From NCBI GenBank assembly GCA_014843695.1, contig CM026394.1, positions 33,432,164 through 33,496,163 of the forward strand: a stretch of 64,000 nucleotides of DNA, read 5' to 3'. Below the pieces are notes generated by a model. That model was not told the origin of the DNA. It searched no databases and was given only the letters and a program-made list of their open reading frames with translations. This DNA comes from Archivesica marissinica (Eukaryota; Mollusca; Bivalvia; Venerida; Vesicomyidae). A program made the position numbers and the translations under genes. This document shows positions 24,081 through 36,820 of the stretch, in pieces; positions within the stretch are counted from its first letter, which is position 1, and each line of letters begins with the position of its first letter.

Positions 24081-27000
24081 AAACGCAGTCTAACGTGTTA
24101 ACAACTGGACTGCTGACCCGTCTGATACCTGGATACGCAGTCTAACGTGTTAACTACTGGACCACTGGTCCGTCTGATACCTGGATACGCAGTCCAACGT
24201 TTTAACTACTGGACTACTGACTCGTCTGATACCTGGATACGCAGTCTAACGTGTTAATTACTGGACTACTGACCCGTCTGATACCTGGATACGCAGTCTA
24301 ACGTGTTAACTACTGGACTACTGACCAGTCTGATACCTGGAAAACGCAGTCTAACGTGGTAACAACTGGACTGCTGACCCGTCTGATACCTGGATACGCA
24401 GTCTAACGTGTTAACTACTGAACTACTGACCCGTCTGATACCTGGATACGCAGTCTAACGTATTAACTACTGGACTACTGACCAGTCTGATACATGGAAA
24501 ACGCAGTCTAACGTGTTAACAACTGGACTGCTGACCCGTCTGATACCTGGATACGCAGTCTAACGTAGCTACTGGACCACTGGTCCGTCTGATACCTGGA
24601 TACGCAGTCCAACGTGTTAACTACTGGACTACTGACACGTCTGATACCTGGATACCCAGTCCAACGTGTTAACTACTGGACCACTGGTCCGTCTGATACC
24701 TGGATACGCAGTCCAACGTGTTAACTACTGGATCACTGGCCCGTCTGATACCTGGATACGCAGTCCAACGTATTAACTACTGGACCACTGGTCCGTCTGA
24801 TACCTGGATACGTAGTCCAACGTGTTAACTACTGGACCACAGGCCCGTCTGATACCTGGATACACAGTCCAACGTCTTAACTACTGGACCATTGACCCGT
24901 CTGATACCTGGATACACAGTCCAACGTGTTAACAACTGGACCATTGACCCGTCTGATACCTGGATGCACAGTCCAACGTGTTAACCACTGACCCGTCTGA
25001 TACCTGGATACGCAGTCCAACGTGTTAACTACTGGACCGCTGTCCCGTCTGATACCTGGATACACAGTTCAACGTGTTAACTACTGGACCGCTGTCCCGT
25101 CTGATACCTGGATACGCAGTCCAACGTGTTAACCACTGACCCGTCAGATACCTGGATACGCAGTCCAACGTGTTAACTACTGGACCGCTGTCCTGTCTGA
25201 TACCTGGATACACAGTCCAACGTGTTAACCACTGACCCGTCTGATACCTGGATACGCAGTCCAACGTGTTAACTACTGGACCGCTGTCCCGTCTGATACC
25301 TGGATACACAGTTCAACGTGTTAACTACTGGACCACTGGTCCGTCTGATACCTGGATACGCAGTCCAACGTGTTAACTACTGGACCACTGGTCCGTCTGA
25401 TACATGGATACGCTGTCCAACGTGTTAACTACTGGACCACTGGTCCGCCTGATACCTGGATACGCAGTCTAACGTGTTAACTACTGGACCACTGGTCCGT
25501 CTGATACCTGGATACGCAGTCCAACGTGCTAACTACTTGACCACTGGCCCGTCTGATTCATGGATACACAGTCCAACGTGTTAACTACTGGACCACTGGT
25601 CCTTCTGATACCTGGATACGCAGTCCAACGTGTTAACTACTGACCCGTCTGATACCTGGATACGCAGTCCAACGTGCTAACTACTGGATCACTGGTCCGT
25701 CTGATACCTGGATACGCAGTCCAACGTGCTAACTACTGGACCACTGGCCCATCTGATGCATGGATACACAGTCCAACGTGTTAACACCTGGACCACTGGT
25801 CCGTCTGATACCTGGATACGCAGTCCAACGTGTTAACTACTGACCCATCTGATACCTGGATACGCAGTCCAACGTGTTAACTACTGGACCGCTGTCCCGT
25901 CTGATACCTGGATGCGCAGCCCAACATGCTAACTACTGTACCACTGGCTCGTCTGATACCTGGATGCGCAGCCCAACGTGTTAACTACTGGACCACTGAT
26001 CCGTCTGATACCTGGATACGCAGTCCAACGTGTTAACTACTGGACCACTGGTCCGTCAGATACCTGGATACGCAGTCCAACGTGTTAACAACTGACCCGT
26101 CTGATACCTGGATACGCAGTCCAACGTGTTAACTACTGGACCACTGGTCCGTCTGATCCCTGGATACGCAGTCCAACGTGTTAACAACTGACCCGTCTGA
26201 TACCTGGATACACAGTCCAACGTGTTAACTACTGGACCGCTGTCCCGTCTGATACCTGGATACGCAGTCCAATGTGTTAACAACTGGACCACTGACACGT
26301 CTAATACCTGGATACACAGTCTAACGTGTTAACAACTGACCCGTCTGATACCTGGATACGCAGTTTAACATGTTAACAACAGACCCGTCTGATACCTGGA
26401 TACACAGTCCAACGTGTTAACAACTGACCCGTCTGATACTTGGATACGCAGTCTAACGTGTTAACAACTGACCCGTCTGATACCTGGATACACAGTCCAA
26501 CGTGTTAACAACTGACCCGTCTGATACTTGGATACGCAGTCTAACGTGTTAACAACTGACCTTTCTGATACCTGGATATGCAGTCCAACGTGTTAACAAC
26601 TGACCCGTCTGATTCTTGGATACGCAGTCCAACGTGTTAACAACTGACCCGTCTGATACCTGGATACGCAGTCTAAGGTGTTAACAACTCGTCCGTCTGA
26701 TACCTGGATACGCAGTCTAACGTGTTAACATCTGACCCGTCTGATACCTGGATACGCATTCTAACGTGTTAACAACTGGACCACTGACCCGTCTGGTACC
26801 TGGATACGCAGTCTAACTTGTTAACAACTGACCCGTCTTATACCTGGATACGCATTCTAACGTGTTAACTACTGGACTACTGACCCGTCTGATACCTGGA
26901 TACGCAGTCTAACGTGTTAACAATTGGACCACTGGTCCGTCTGATACCTGGATACGCAGTACAACGTGTTAACTACTGGACTACTGACTCGTCTGATACC

Positions 27001-29500
27001 TGGATACGCAGTCTAACGTGTTAACTACTGGACTACTGACTCGTCTGATACCTGGATACGCAGTCTAACGAGTTAACTACTGGACTACTGACCCGTCTGA
27101 TACCTGGATACGCAGTCTAACGTGTTAACTACTGGACTACTGACCAGTCTGATACCTGGAAAACGCAGTCTAACGTGTTAACAACTGGACTGCTGACCCG
27201 TCTGATACCTGGATACGCAGTCTAACGTGTTAACTGAACTACTGACCCGTCTGATACCTGGATACGCAGTCTAACGTATTAACTACTGGACTACTGACCA
27301 GTCTGAAACCTGGAAAACGCAGTCTAACGTGTTAACAACTGGACTGCTGACCCGTCTGATACCTGGATACGCAGTCTAACGTGTTAACTACTGGACCACT
27401 GGTCCGTCTGATACCTGGATACGCAGTCCAACGTTTTAACTACTGGACTACTGACCAGTCTGATACCTGGAAAACGCAGTCTAACGTGGTAACAACTGGA
27501 CTGCTGACCCGTCTGATACCTGGATACGCAGTCTAACGTGTTAACTACTGAACTACTGACCCGTCTGATACCTGGATACGCAGTCTAACGTATTAACTAC
27601 TGGACTACTGACCAGTCTGATACATGGAAAACGCAGTCTAACGTGTTAACAACTGGACTGCTGACCCGTCTGATACCTGGATACGCAGTCTAACGTAACT
27701 ACTGGACCACTGGTCCGTCTGATACCTGGATACGCAGTCCAACGTGTTAACTACTGGACTACTGACACGTCTGATACATGGATACCCAGTCCAACGTGTT
27801 AACTACTGGACCACTGGTCCGTCTGATACCTGGATACGCAGTCCAACGTGTTAACTACTGGATCACTGGCCCGTCTGATACCTGGATACGCAGTCCAACG
27901 TATTAACTACTGGACCACTGGTCCGTCTGATACCTGGATACGTAGTCCAACGTGTTAACTACTGGACCACAGGCCCGTCTGATACCTGGATACACAGTCC
28001 AACGTCTTAACTACTGGACCATTGACCCGTCTGATACCTGGATACACAGTCCAACGTCTTAACTACTGGACCATTGACCCGTCTGATACCTGGATGCACA
28101 GTCCAACGTGTTAACCACTGACCCGTCTGATACCTGGATACGCAGTCCAACGTGTTAACTACTGGACCGCTGTCCCGTCTGATACCTGGATACACAGTTC
28201 AACGTGTTAACAACTGGACCGCTGTCCCGTCTGATACCTGGATACGCAGTCCAACGTGTTAACCACTGACCCGTCTGATACCTGGATACGCAGTCCAACG
28301 TGTTAACTACTGGACCGCTGTCCTGTCTGATACCTGGATACACAGTCCAACGTGTTAACCACTGACCCGTCTGATACCTGGATACGCAGTCCAACGTGTT
28401 AACTACTGGACCGCTGTCCCGTCTGATACCTGGATACACAGTTCAACGTGTTAACTACTGGACCACTGGTCCGTCTGATACCTGGATACGCAGTCCAACG
28501 TGTTAACTACTGGACCACTGGTCCGTCTGATACATGGATACGCTGTCCAACGTGTTAACTACTGGACCACTGGTCCGCCTGATACCTGGATACGCAGTCT
28601 AACGTGTTAACTACTGGACCACTGGTCCGTCTGATACCTGGATACGCAGTCCAACGTGCTAACTACTTGACCACTGGCCCGTCTGATACCTGGATACGCA
28701 GTCCAACGTGTTAACTACTGACCCGTCTGATACCTGGATACGCAGTCCAACGTGTTAACTACTGGACCACTGGTCCGTCTGATACCTGGATACGCAGTCC
28801 AACGTGCTAACTACTGGACCACTGGCCCATCTGATGCATGGATACACAGTCCAACGTGTTAACACCTGGACCACTGGTCCGTCTGATACCTGGATACGCA
28901 GTCCAACGTGTTAACTACTGACCCGTCTGATACCTGGATACGCAGTCCAACGTGTTAACTACTGGACCGCTGTCCCGTCTGATACCTGGATGCGCAGCCC
29001 AACATGCTAACTACTGTACCACTGGCTCGTCTGATACCTGGATGCGCAGCCCAACGTGTTAACTACTGGACCACTGATCCGTCTGATACCTGGATACGCA
29101 GTCCAACGTGTTAACTACTGGACCACTGGTCCGTCAGATACCTGGATACGCAGTCCAACGTGTTAACAACTGACCCGTCTGATACCTGGATACGCAGTCC
29201 AACGTGTTAACTACTGGACCACTGGTCCGTCTGATCCCTGGATACGCAGTCCAACGTGTTAACAACTGACCCGTCTGATACCTGGATACGCAGTCCAACG
29301 TGTTAACTACTGGACCACTGGTCCGTCTGATAGCTGGATACGCAGTCCAACGTGTTAACTACTGACCCGTCTGATACCTGGATACGCAGTCCAACGTGTT
29401 AACTACTGGACCACTGGTCCGTCTGATAGCTGGATACGCAGTCCAACGTGTTAACTACTGGTCCGTCTGATACCTGAATACGCAGTCCAACGTGTTAACA
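23056..29500. repeat. Higher-order duplication, 3.1-3.2-kb period
   Basis: CACTGACACG at 23,056 recurs at 26,290 (offset 3,234). Later landmarks such as TACATGGATACGCTG near 25,401 recur near 28,531 (offset 3,130). The 104-bp change of offset equals two 52-bp monomers, missing from the second copy near 27,440. Confidence 0.82.
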
Positions 29501-30600
29501 ACTGGCCCGTCTGATACCGGGATACGCAGTCCAACGTTTTAACTACTGGACCGCTGTCCCGTCTGATACCTGGATACACAGTTCAACGTGTTAACTACTG
29601 GACCACTGGTCCGTCTGATACCTGGATACGCAGTCCAACGTGTTAACTACTGGACCACTGGTCCGTCTGATACATGGATACGCTGTCCAACGTGTTAACT
29701 ACTGGACCACTGGTCCGCCTGATACCTGGATACGAAGTCTAACGTGTTAACTACTGGACCACTGGTCCGTCTGATACCTGGATACGCAGTCCAACGTGCT
29801 AACTACTTGACCACTGGCCCGTCTGATTCATGGATACACAGTCCAACGTGTTAACTACTGGACCACTGGTCCTTCTGATACCTGGATACGCAGTCCAACG
29901 TGTTAACTACTGACCCGTCTGATACCTGGATACGCAGTCCAACGTGTTAACTACTGGACCACTGGTCCGTCTGATACCTGGATACGCAGTCCAACGTGCT
30001 AACTACTGGACCACTGGCCCATCTGATGCATGGATACACAGTCCAACGGGTTAACACCTGGACCACTGGTCCGTCTGATACCTGGATACGCAGTCCAACG
30101 TGTTAACTACTGACCCGTCTGATACCTGGATACGCAGTCCAACGTGTTAACTACTGGACCGCTGTCCCGTCTGATACCTGGATGCGCAGCCCAACATGCT
30201 AACTACTGTACCACTGGCTCGTCTGATACCTGGATGCGCAGTCCAACGTGTTAACTACTGGACCACTGATCCGTCTGATACCTGGATACGCAGTCCAACG
30301 TGTTAACTACTGGACCACTGGTCCGTCAGATACCTGGATACGCAGTCCAACGTGTTAACAACTGACCCGTCTGATACCTGGATACGCAGTCCAACGTGTT
30401 AACTACTGGACCACTGGTCCGTCTGATCCCTGGATACGCAGTCCAACGTGTTAACAACTGACCCGTCTGATACCTGGATACGCAGTCCAACCTGTTAACT
30501 ACTGGACCACTGGTCCGTCTGATAGCTGGATACGCAGTCCAACGTGTTAACTACTGACCCGTCTGATACCTGGATACGCAGTCCAACGTGTTAACAACTG
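28430..30600. repeat. Higher-order duplication, 1,140-bp period
   Basis: The marker TACATGGATACGCTG near 28,531 is repeated near 29,671 with the same neighbouring variants. This is a third, shorter block duplication inside the satellite. Confidence 0.75.
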
Positions 30601-32717
30601 GCCCGTCTGATACCGGGATACGCAGTCCAACGTTTTAACCACTGGACCACTGGTCCGTCTGATACCTGGATACGCAGTCCAACGTATTAACTACTGGACC
30701 ACTGGTCCGTCTGATACCTGGATACGCAGTCCAACGTGTTAACTACTGGACCACAGGCCCGTCTGATACCTGGATACACAGTCCAATGTGTTAACTACTG
30801 GACCATTGACCCGTCTGATACCTGGATACACAGTCCAACGTGTTAACAACTGGACCATTGACCCGTCTGATACCTGGATACACAGTCCAACGTGTTAACA
30901 ACTGACCCGTCTGATACCTGGATACGCAGTCCAACATGTTAACTACTGGACCGCTGTCCCGTCTGATACCTGGATACACAGTCCAACGTGTTAACTACTG
31001 AGCCACTCGTCCGGTCGATACCTGGATACACAGTCCAACGTGTTAACTACTGGACCGCTGTCCCGTCTGATACCTGGATACGCAGTACAACGTGTTAACA
31101 ACTGGACCACTGACACGTCTAATACCTGGATACATAGTTTAACGTGTTAACAACAGACCCGTCTGATACCTGGATACACAGTCCAACGTGTTAACAACTG
31201 ACCCGTCTGATACCTGGATACTCAGTCTAACGTGTTAACAACTGGTCCGTCTGATACCTGGATACGCAGTTTATCGTGTTAACATCTGACCCGTCTGATA
31301 CCTGTATACGCATTCTAACGTGTTAACAACTGGACCACTGACCCGTCTGGTACCTGGATACGCAGTCAAACGTGTTAACAACTGGACTACTGACCCGTCT
31401 GATACCTGGATACGCAGTCTAACGTGTTAACTACTGGACTACTGACCCGTCTGATACCTGGATACGCAGCTCAACGTATTAACTACTGGACCATTGACCC
31501 GTCTGATACCTGGATACACAGTCCAACGTGTTAACTACTGGACCACTCGTCCGTCTGATACCTGGATACACAGTCCAACGTGTTAACTACTGGACTACTG
31601 GTCCGTCTGATACCTGGATACGCAGTCCAACGTGTTAACTACTGGACCACTGGTCCGTCTGATACCTGGATACGCAGTCTAACGTGTTAACTACTGAACC
31701 ATTGACCCGTCTGATACCTGGATACACAGTCTAACGTGCTAACAACTGAACCATTGACCCGTCTGATACCTGGATACACAGTCCAACGTGTTAACAATTG
31801 ACCCGTCTGATACATTGATACGCAGTCCAACATGTTAACTACTGGACCGCTGTCCCGTCTGATACCTGGATACACAGTCCAACGTATTAACTACTGGACC
31901 ACTCGTCCGTCTGATACCTGGATACACAGTCCAACGTGTTAACTACTGGACCGCTGTCCCGTCTGATACCTGGATAGGCAGTCCAACGTGTTAACAACTG
32001 GACCACTGACACGTCTAATACCTGGATACGCAGTCTAACGTGTTAACAACTGACCCGTCTGATACCTGGATACGCAGTTTAACGTGTTAACAACAGACCC
32101 GTCTGATACCTGGATACACAGTCCAATGTGTTAACAACAGACCCGTCTGATACATGGATACGCAGTCTAACGTGTTAACAACTGACCCGTCTGATACCTG
32201 GATACGCAGTTCAACGTGTTAACAACTGGTCTGTCTGATACCTGGATACGCAGTGCAACGTGCGAACAACTGGTCTGTCTGATTCCTGGATACGCAGTGC
32301 AACGTGCTAACAACTGGTCTGTCTGATACCTGGATACACAGTTCAACGTGCTAACAACTGAACCATTGACCCGTCTGATACCTGGATACACAGTTCAACG
32401 TGCTAACAACTGAACCATTGACCCGTCTGATACCTGGATACGCAGTCCAACGTGTTAACAACTGAACCATTGACCCGTCTGATACCTGGATACGCAGTGT
32501 AACGTGCTAACAACTGAACCATTGACCCCTCTGATACCTGGATACGCAGTCCAACGTGTTAACAACTGGCATGTCTGATACCTGGATACGCAGTGCAACG
32601 TGCTAACAACTGGTCTATCTGATACCTGGATACGCAGTCCAACGTATACAACTTAATTAGTTCGTATGGCATTATAATCTGTAAATCACCTCCCTTTATG
32701 GATATATATTTACAGTA

Positions 32718-34134
32718 GAGTAGTCCAGTGGTTGTATAGACGGGTCAGTAGTCCAGTGGTTGTACAGACGGGTCAGTAGTCCAGTGGTTGCATAGACGGG
32801 TCAGTAGTCCAGTGGTTGTCCAGACGGGTCAGTAGTCCAGTGGTTATATAGACGAGTCAGTAGTCCAGTGGTTGTACAGACGGGTCAGTAGTCCAGTGGT
32901 TATATAGACGGGTCAGAAGTCCAGTGGTTGTATAGACGGGTCAGTAGTCCAGTGGTTATATAGACGAATTAGTAGTCCAGTGGTTGTATAGACGGGCCAG
33001 TGTTTGCATAGATGGGTCAGTAGTCCAGTGGTTGTATAGACGGGTCAGTAGTCCAGTGGTTATATAGACGGGTCAGTAGTCCAGTGGTTGTCCAGACGGG
33101 TCAGTAGTCCAGTGGTTATATAGACGGGTCAGTAGTCCAGTGGTTGTCCAGACGTGTCAGTAGTCCAGTGATTGTATAGACGGGTCAGAAGTCCAGTGGT
33201 TGTATAGACGGGTCAGTAGTCCAGTGGTTGTCCAGACGGGTCAGTAGTCCAGTGGTTATATAGATGAGTCAGTAGTCCAGTGGTTGTACAGACGGGTCAG
33301 TAGTCCAGTGGTTGCATAGACGGGTCAGTAGTCCAGTGGTTGTACAGACGGATCAGTAGTTCAGTGGTTGTTTTAGATGGGTCAGTAGTCCAGTGGTTGT
33401 ATAAACTGGTCAGTAGTCCAGTGGTTGTACAGACGGGTCAGTAATCCAGTTGCTGCATAGACGGGTCAGTAGTCCAGTGGTTGTAGAGACGGGTCAGTAG
33501 TCCAGGTGGTTGTAAAGACGGGTCAATAGTCCAGTGGTTGTATAGACGGTTCAGTAGTCCAGTGGTTGCATAGACGGGTCAGTAGTCCAGTGGTTATATA
33601 GATTGGTCAGTAGTCCAGTGGTTGTACAGACGTGACAGTAGTCCAGTGAATGTATAGACAGATAAGTAGTCCAGTGGTTGTATAGATGGGTCAGTAGTCC
33701 AGTGGTTGTACAGACGGGCTAGTAGTCCAGTGGTTGTACAGACGGATCAGTAGTCCAGTGGTTGTACAGACGGGTCAGTAGTCCAGTGGTTGTATAGACG
33801 GGTCAGTAGTCCAGTGGTTGTACATACGGGTCAGTAGTCCAGTGGTTGTATAGACGGGTCAGTAGTCCAGTTATTGTATAGACGGGTCAGTAGTCCAGTG
33901 GTTGTATAGACGGGTCAGTAGTCCAGTTATTGTATAGACGGGTCAGTAGTCCAGTGGTTGTTTAGACGGGTCAGTAGTCCAGTGGTTGTATAGATGAGCC
34001 AGTAGTCAAGTGGTTGCATAGACGGTTCAGTAGTATAGTGGTTGCATAGACGGGTCAGTAGTCCAGTGGTTGTACAGACGTGTCAGTAGTACAGTGGTTG
34101 TAGTTGTATAGACCGGTCAGTAGTCCAGTGGTTA
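32718..34134 (+). repeat. 28-bp satellite from the SINE-A 5' end, about 50 copies
   Basis: The unit is GACGGGTCAGTAGTCCAGTG then GTTGTATA. The first 23 bases match the SINE-A head on the plus strand (GACGGATC then TGTAGTCCAGTGG). Each full unit keeps the A-box-like TAGTCCAGTGG. Variants at the end of the unit (TATA, TACA, TCCA, CATA) are mixed along the array. It is interrupted at 34,135 by SINE-C and resumes for a short remnant at 34,376. Confidence 0.92.
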
Positions 34135-34368
34135 CTTTATACAAATTTATTTTAGCTCGATTGCGAAACAAGTTCTTATAACTTATATTAATCACTCTCG
34201 AGACCTTATTCCTGGTGGAATCCATCGCCACGAGGGAGAGAGAAGAGGCAACGTGGAATTTAAATGCCTTGCCTAAGGGCACAATCGTAACGGCTCCAGC
34301 GGGGCTCGAACTCCAGGCATTTCGCACATGAAGCGAACGCGCTACCATTGCGCTATCACGACTTCCAC
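34135..34368 (-). repeat. SINE-C inserted into the 28-bp array
   Basis: The tail (TTTAGCTCGATTGCGAAACA, left) and head (on the minus strand, GTCGTGATAGCGCAATGG) are complete. The duplication GTGGTTA at 34,128-34,134 and 34,369-34,375 comes from the array unit itself. Confidence 0.88.
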
Positions 34369-34375
34369 GTGGTTA

Positions 34376-34517
34376 TATAGACGGTTCAGTAGTCCAGTGG
34401 TTGTCCATAGAAGACTCTCTGTCTGCATCATTGCACTATCCTTCAAAATCTAAAATGACTAGTCTCTTCAGGAGGCGTCGCTCACATGGGTAACCGGTAG
34501 CGACGATAAATAAACGT
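34376..34517 (+). repeat. SINE-A remnant closing the 28-bp array
   Basis: One more array unit is joined straight to SINE-A body sequence (CTCTGTCTGCATCATTGCAC) and a complete tail ending GACGATAAATAAACG. The central SINE portion is missing. This indicates that the array expanded inside a SINE-A copy. Confidence 0.82.
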
Positions 34518-34610
34518 TGAAAACAGTAACATTGTAAATAGCGATTAACTAGGATACATTTGCATATTAAGTTTAATCATATTTTATTTTGCTATATTAT
34601 GACAGAGAAT

Positions 34611-35445
34611 ATAGTTTACATACAATATATAGTTTACATACACTATATAGTTTAAATACAATATATAGTTTACATACAATATATAGTTTACATACACTAT
34701 ATAGTTTACATACACTATATAGTTTACATACAATATATAGTTTACATACAATATATAGTTTACATACAATATATAGTTTACATACACTATATAGTTTAAA
34801 TACAATATATAGTTTACATACACTATATAGTTTACATACACTATATAGTTTACATACACTATATAGTTTACATACAATATATAGTTTACATACACTATAT
34901 AGTTTAAATACAATATATAGTTTACATACACTATATAGTTTAAATACAATATATAGTTTACATACACTATATAGTTTAAATACAATATATAGTTTACATA
35001 CACTATATAGTTTAAATACACTATATAGTTTAAATACAATAATTATATAGTTTACATACACTATATAGTTTACATACAATATATAGTTTACATACACTAT
35101 ATAGTTTAAATACAATATATAGTTTACATACACTATATAGTTTACATACAATATATAGTTTACATACACTATATAGTTTAAATACAATATATAGTTTACA
35201 TACACTATATAGTTTAAATACAATATATAGTTTACATACACTATATAGTTTACATACAATATATAGTTTACATACACTATATAGTTTACATACAATATAT
35301 AGTTTACATACACTATATAGTTTAAATACAATATATAGTTTACATACACTATATAGTTTACATACAATATATAGTTTACATACACTATATAGTTTAAATA
35401 CAATATATAGTTTACATACACTATATAGTTTAAATACAATATATA
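34611..35445. repeat. 18-bp AT-rich minisatellite, about 46 copies
   Basis: The unit is ATAGTTTACATACAATAT, with ACTAT and TTTAAATA variants. One phase shift lies near 35,035-35,046. Because 18 is divisible by three, long frames (up to 286 codons) are open on both strands; these are artefacts. Confidence 0.92.
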
Positions 35446-35498
35446 AAAAGAAAGCACAAAATGGTCGAGCTACAAGTTCTTACAACATTAGATACGGC

Positions 35499-36418
35499 GT
35501 TTCCCAAATACTAGTTAGAACACACATCCTTTAGTTAGAACACACATCGTTTCCCAAATACTAGTTAGAACACACATCGTTTCCCAAATACTAGTTAGAA
35601 CACACATCCTTTCCCAAATACTAGTTAGAACACACATCCTTTCCCAAATACTAGTTAGAACACACATCCTTTCCCAAATACTAGTTAGAACACACATCGT
35701 TTCCCAAATACTAGTTAGAACACACATCGTTTCCCAAATACTAGTTAGAACACACATCCTTTCCTAAATACTAGTTAGAACACACATCCTTTCCCAAATA
35801 CTAGTTAGAACACACATCGTTTCCCAAATACTAGTTAGAACACACATCGTTTCCCAAATACTAGTTAGAACACACATCGTTTCCCAAATACTAGTTAGAA
35901 CACACATCGTTTCCCAAATACTAGTTAGAACACACATCGTTTCCCAAATACTAGTTAGAACACACATCGTTTCCCAAATACTAGTTAGAACACACATCGT
36001 TTCCCAAATACTAGTTAGAACACACATCGTTTCCCAAATACTAGTTAGAACACACATCGTTTCCCAAATACTAGTTAGAACACACATCGTTTCCCAAATA
36101 CTAGTTAGAACACACATCGTTTCCCAAATACTAGTTAGAACACACATCGTTTCCCAAATACTAGTTAGAACACACATCGTTTCCCAAATACTAGTTAGAA
36201 CACACATCGTTTCCCAAATACTAGTTAGAACACACATCGTTTCCCAAATACTAGTTAGAACACACATCCTTTCCTAAATACTAGTTAAAACACACATCGT
36301 TTCCCAAATACTAGTTAGAACACACATCGTTTCCCAAATACTAGTTAGAACACACATCGTTTCCCAAATACTTGTTAGAACACACATCGTTTCCCAAATA
36401 CTAGTTAGAACACACATA
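35499..36418. repeat. 30-bp minisatellite, about 30 copies
   Basis: The unit is GTTTCCCAAATACTAGTTAG then AACACACATC. Copies in the middle (about 35,790-36,260) are identical; CCT variants cluster near both ends. The segment just upstream, 35,455-35,500, matches part of the dispersed repeat at 50,583-50,650, including the first half of the unit. Confidence 0.92.
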
Positions 36419-36820
36419 GCAGCTATAAACACGTTCATTTATAGAGCAATTATACTGGTGAATGCTTTGATTGCATATGAAATATTATTAAATTTTTTGT
36501 TACCATTTCAAGATAAATATCGCATAGCAATACAAGTAATCTAACACACATCTATAGTTAGTGTTAGTGAACTAAATATATTTATTATTCATACTCATTT
36601 CATACCCCAACAAAAAAAACAACATACACGATGAATGAGCGTCCTTTGTCAGTCATAAACGTCACCGTGCCCTTGTAAGCTGTCCATATATACAAATGCC
36701 ACCATTTTGGTGGTCTGATGTTATAATCGTTAAAAAATGTCTTACGTTTAATAGATTTAGACTTTAGACTCATGTTGTATATAATACGTTTTTAGAAGTA
36801 TTGCACGCTGTGATTTCGTA
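36419..36820. other. No feature seen
   Basis: AT-rich sequence without a recognisable gene or repeat. Confidence 0.45.

Larger units (their letters stand above)
14136..32645 (-). repeat. 18.5-kb satellite of 52/44-bp monomers derived from the SINE-A tRNA head
   Basis: About 370 tandem monomers. The plus strand has CCTGGATACGCAGTCCAACG, then TGTTAACTACTGGACCACTG, then GTCCGTCTGATA. The common form is 52 bp; a 44-bp form lacks GGACCACT. On the minus strand the monomer aligns with the first half of SINE-A (acceptor strand, D-arm, anticodon arm): GGTCCAGTAGTTAACACG against AGTCCAGTGGTTAACACG, with roughly four of five bases matching by eye over the unit. Larger blocks are repeated at 1,815-bp, about 3,130-bp and 1,140-bp offsets. 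No transposon interrupts it. Minus-strand open frames of 62-97 codons are products of the repeat. Confidence 0.93.

Noticed and set aside
14136..34134. CRISPR array
   Set aside because: Units are directly adjacent with no unique spacers, no cas genes are present, and the surrounding DNA is animal nuclear sequence.
34597..35457. 286-codon minus-strand open frame and companions on both strands
   Set aside because: It is an 18-bp tandem repeat; every frame without a stop in the unit stays open. The composition is a monotonous six-residue repeat.
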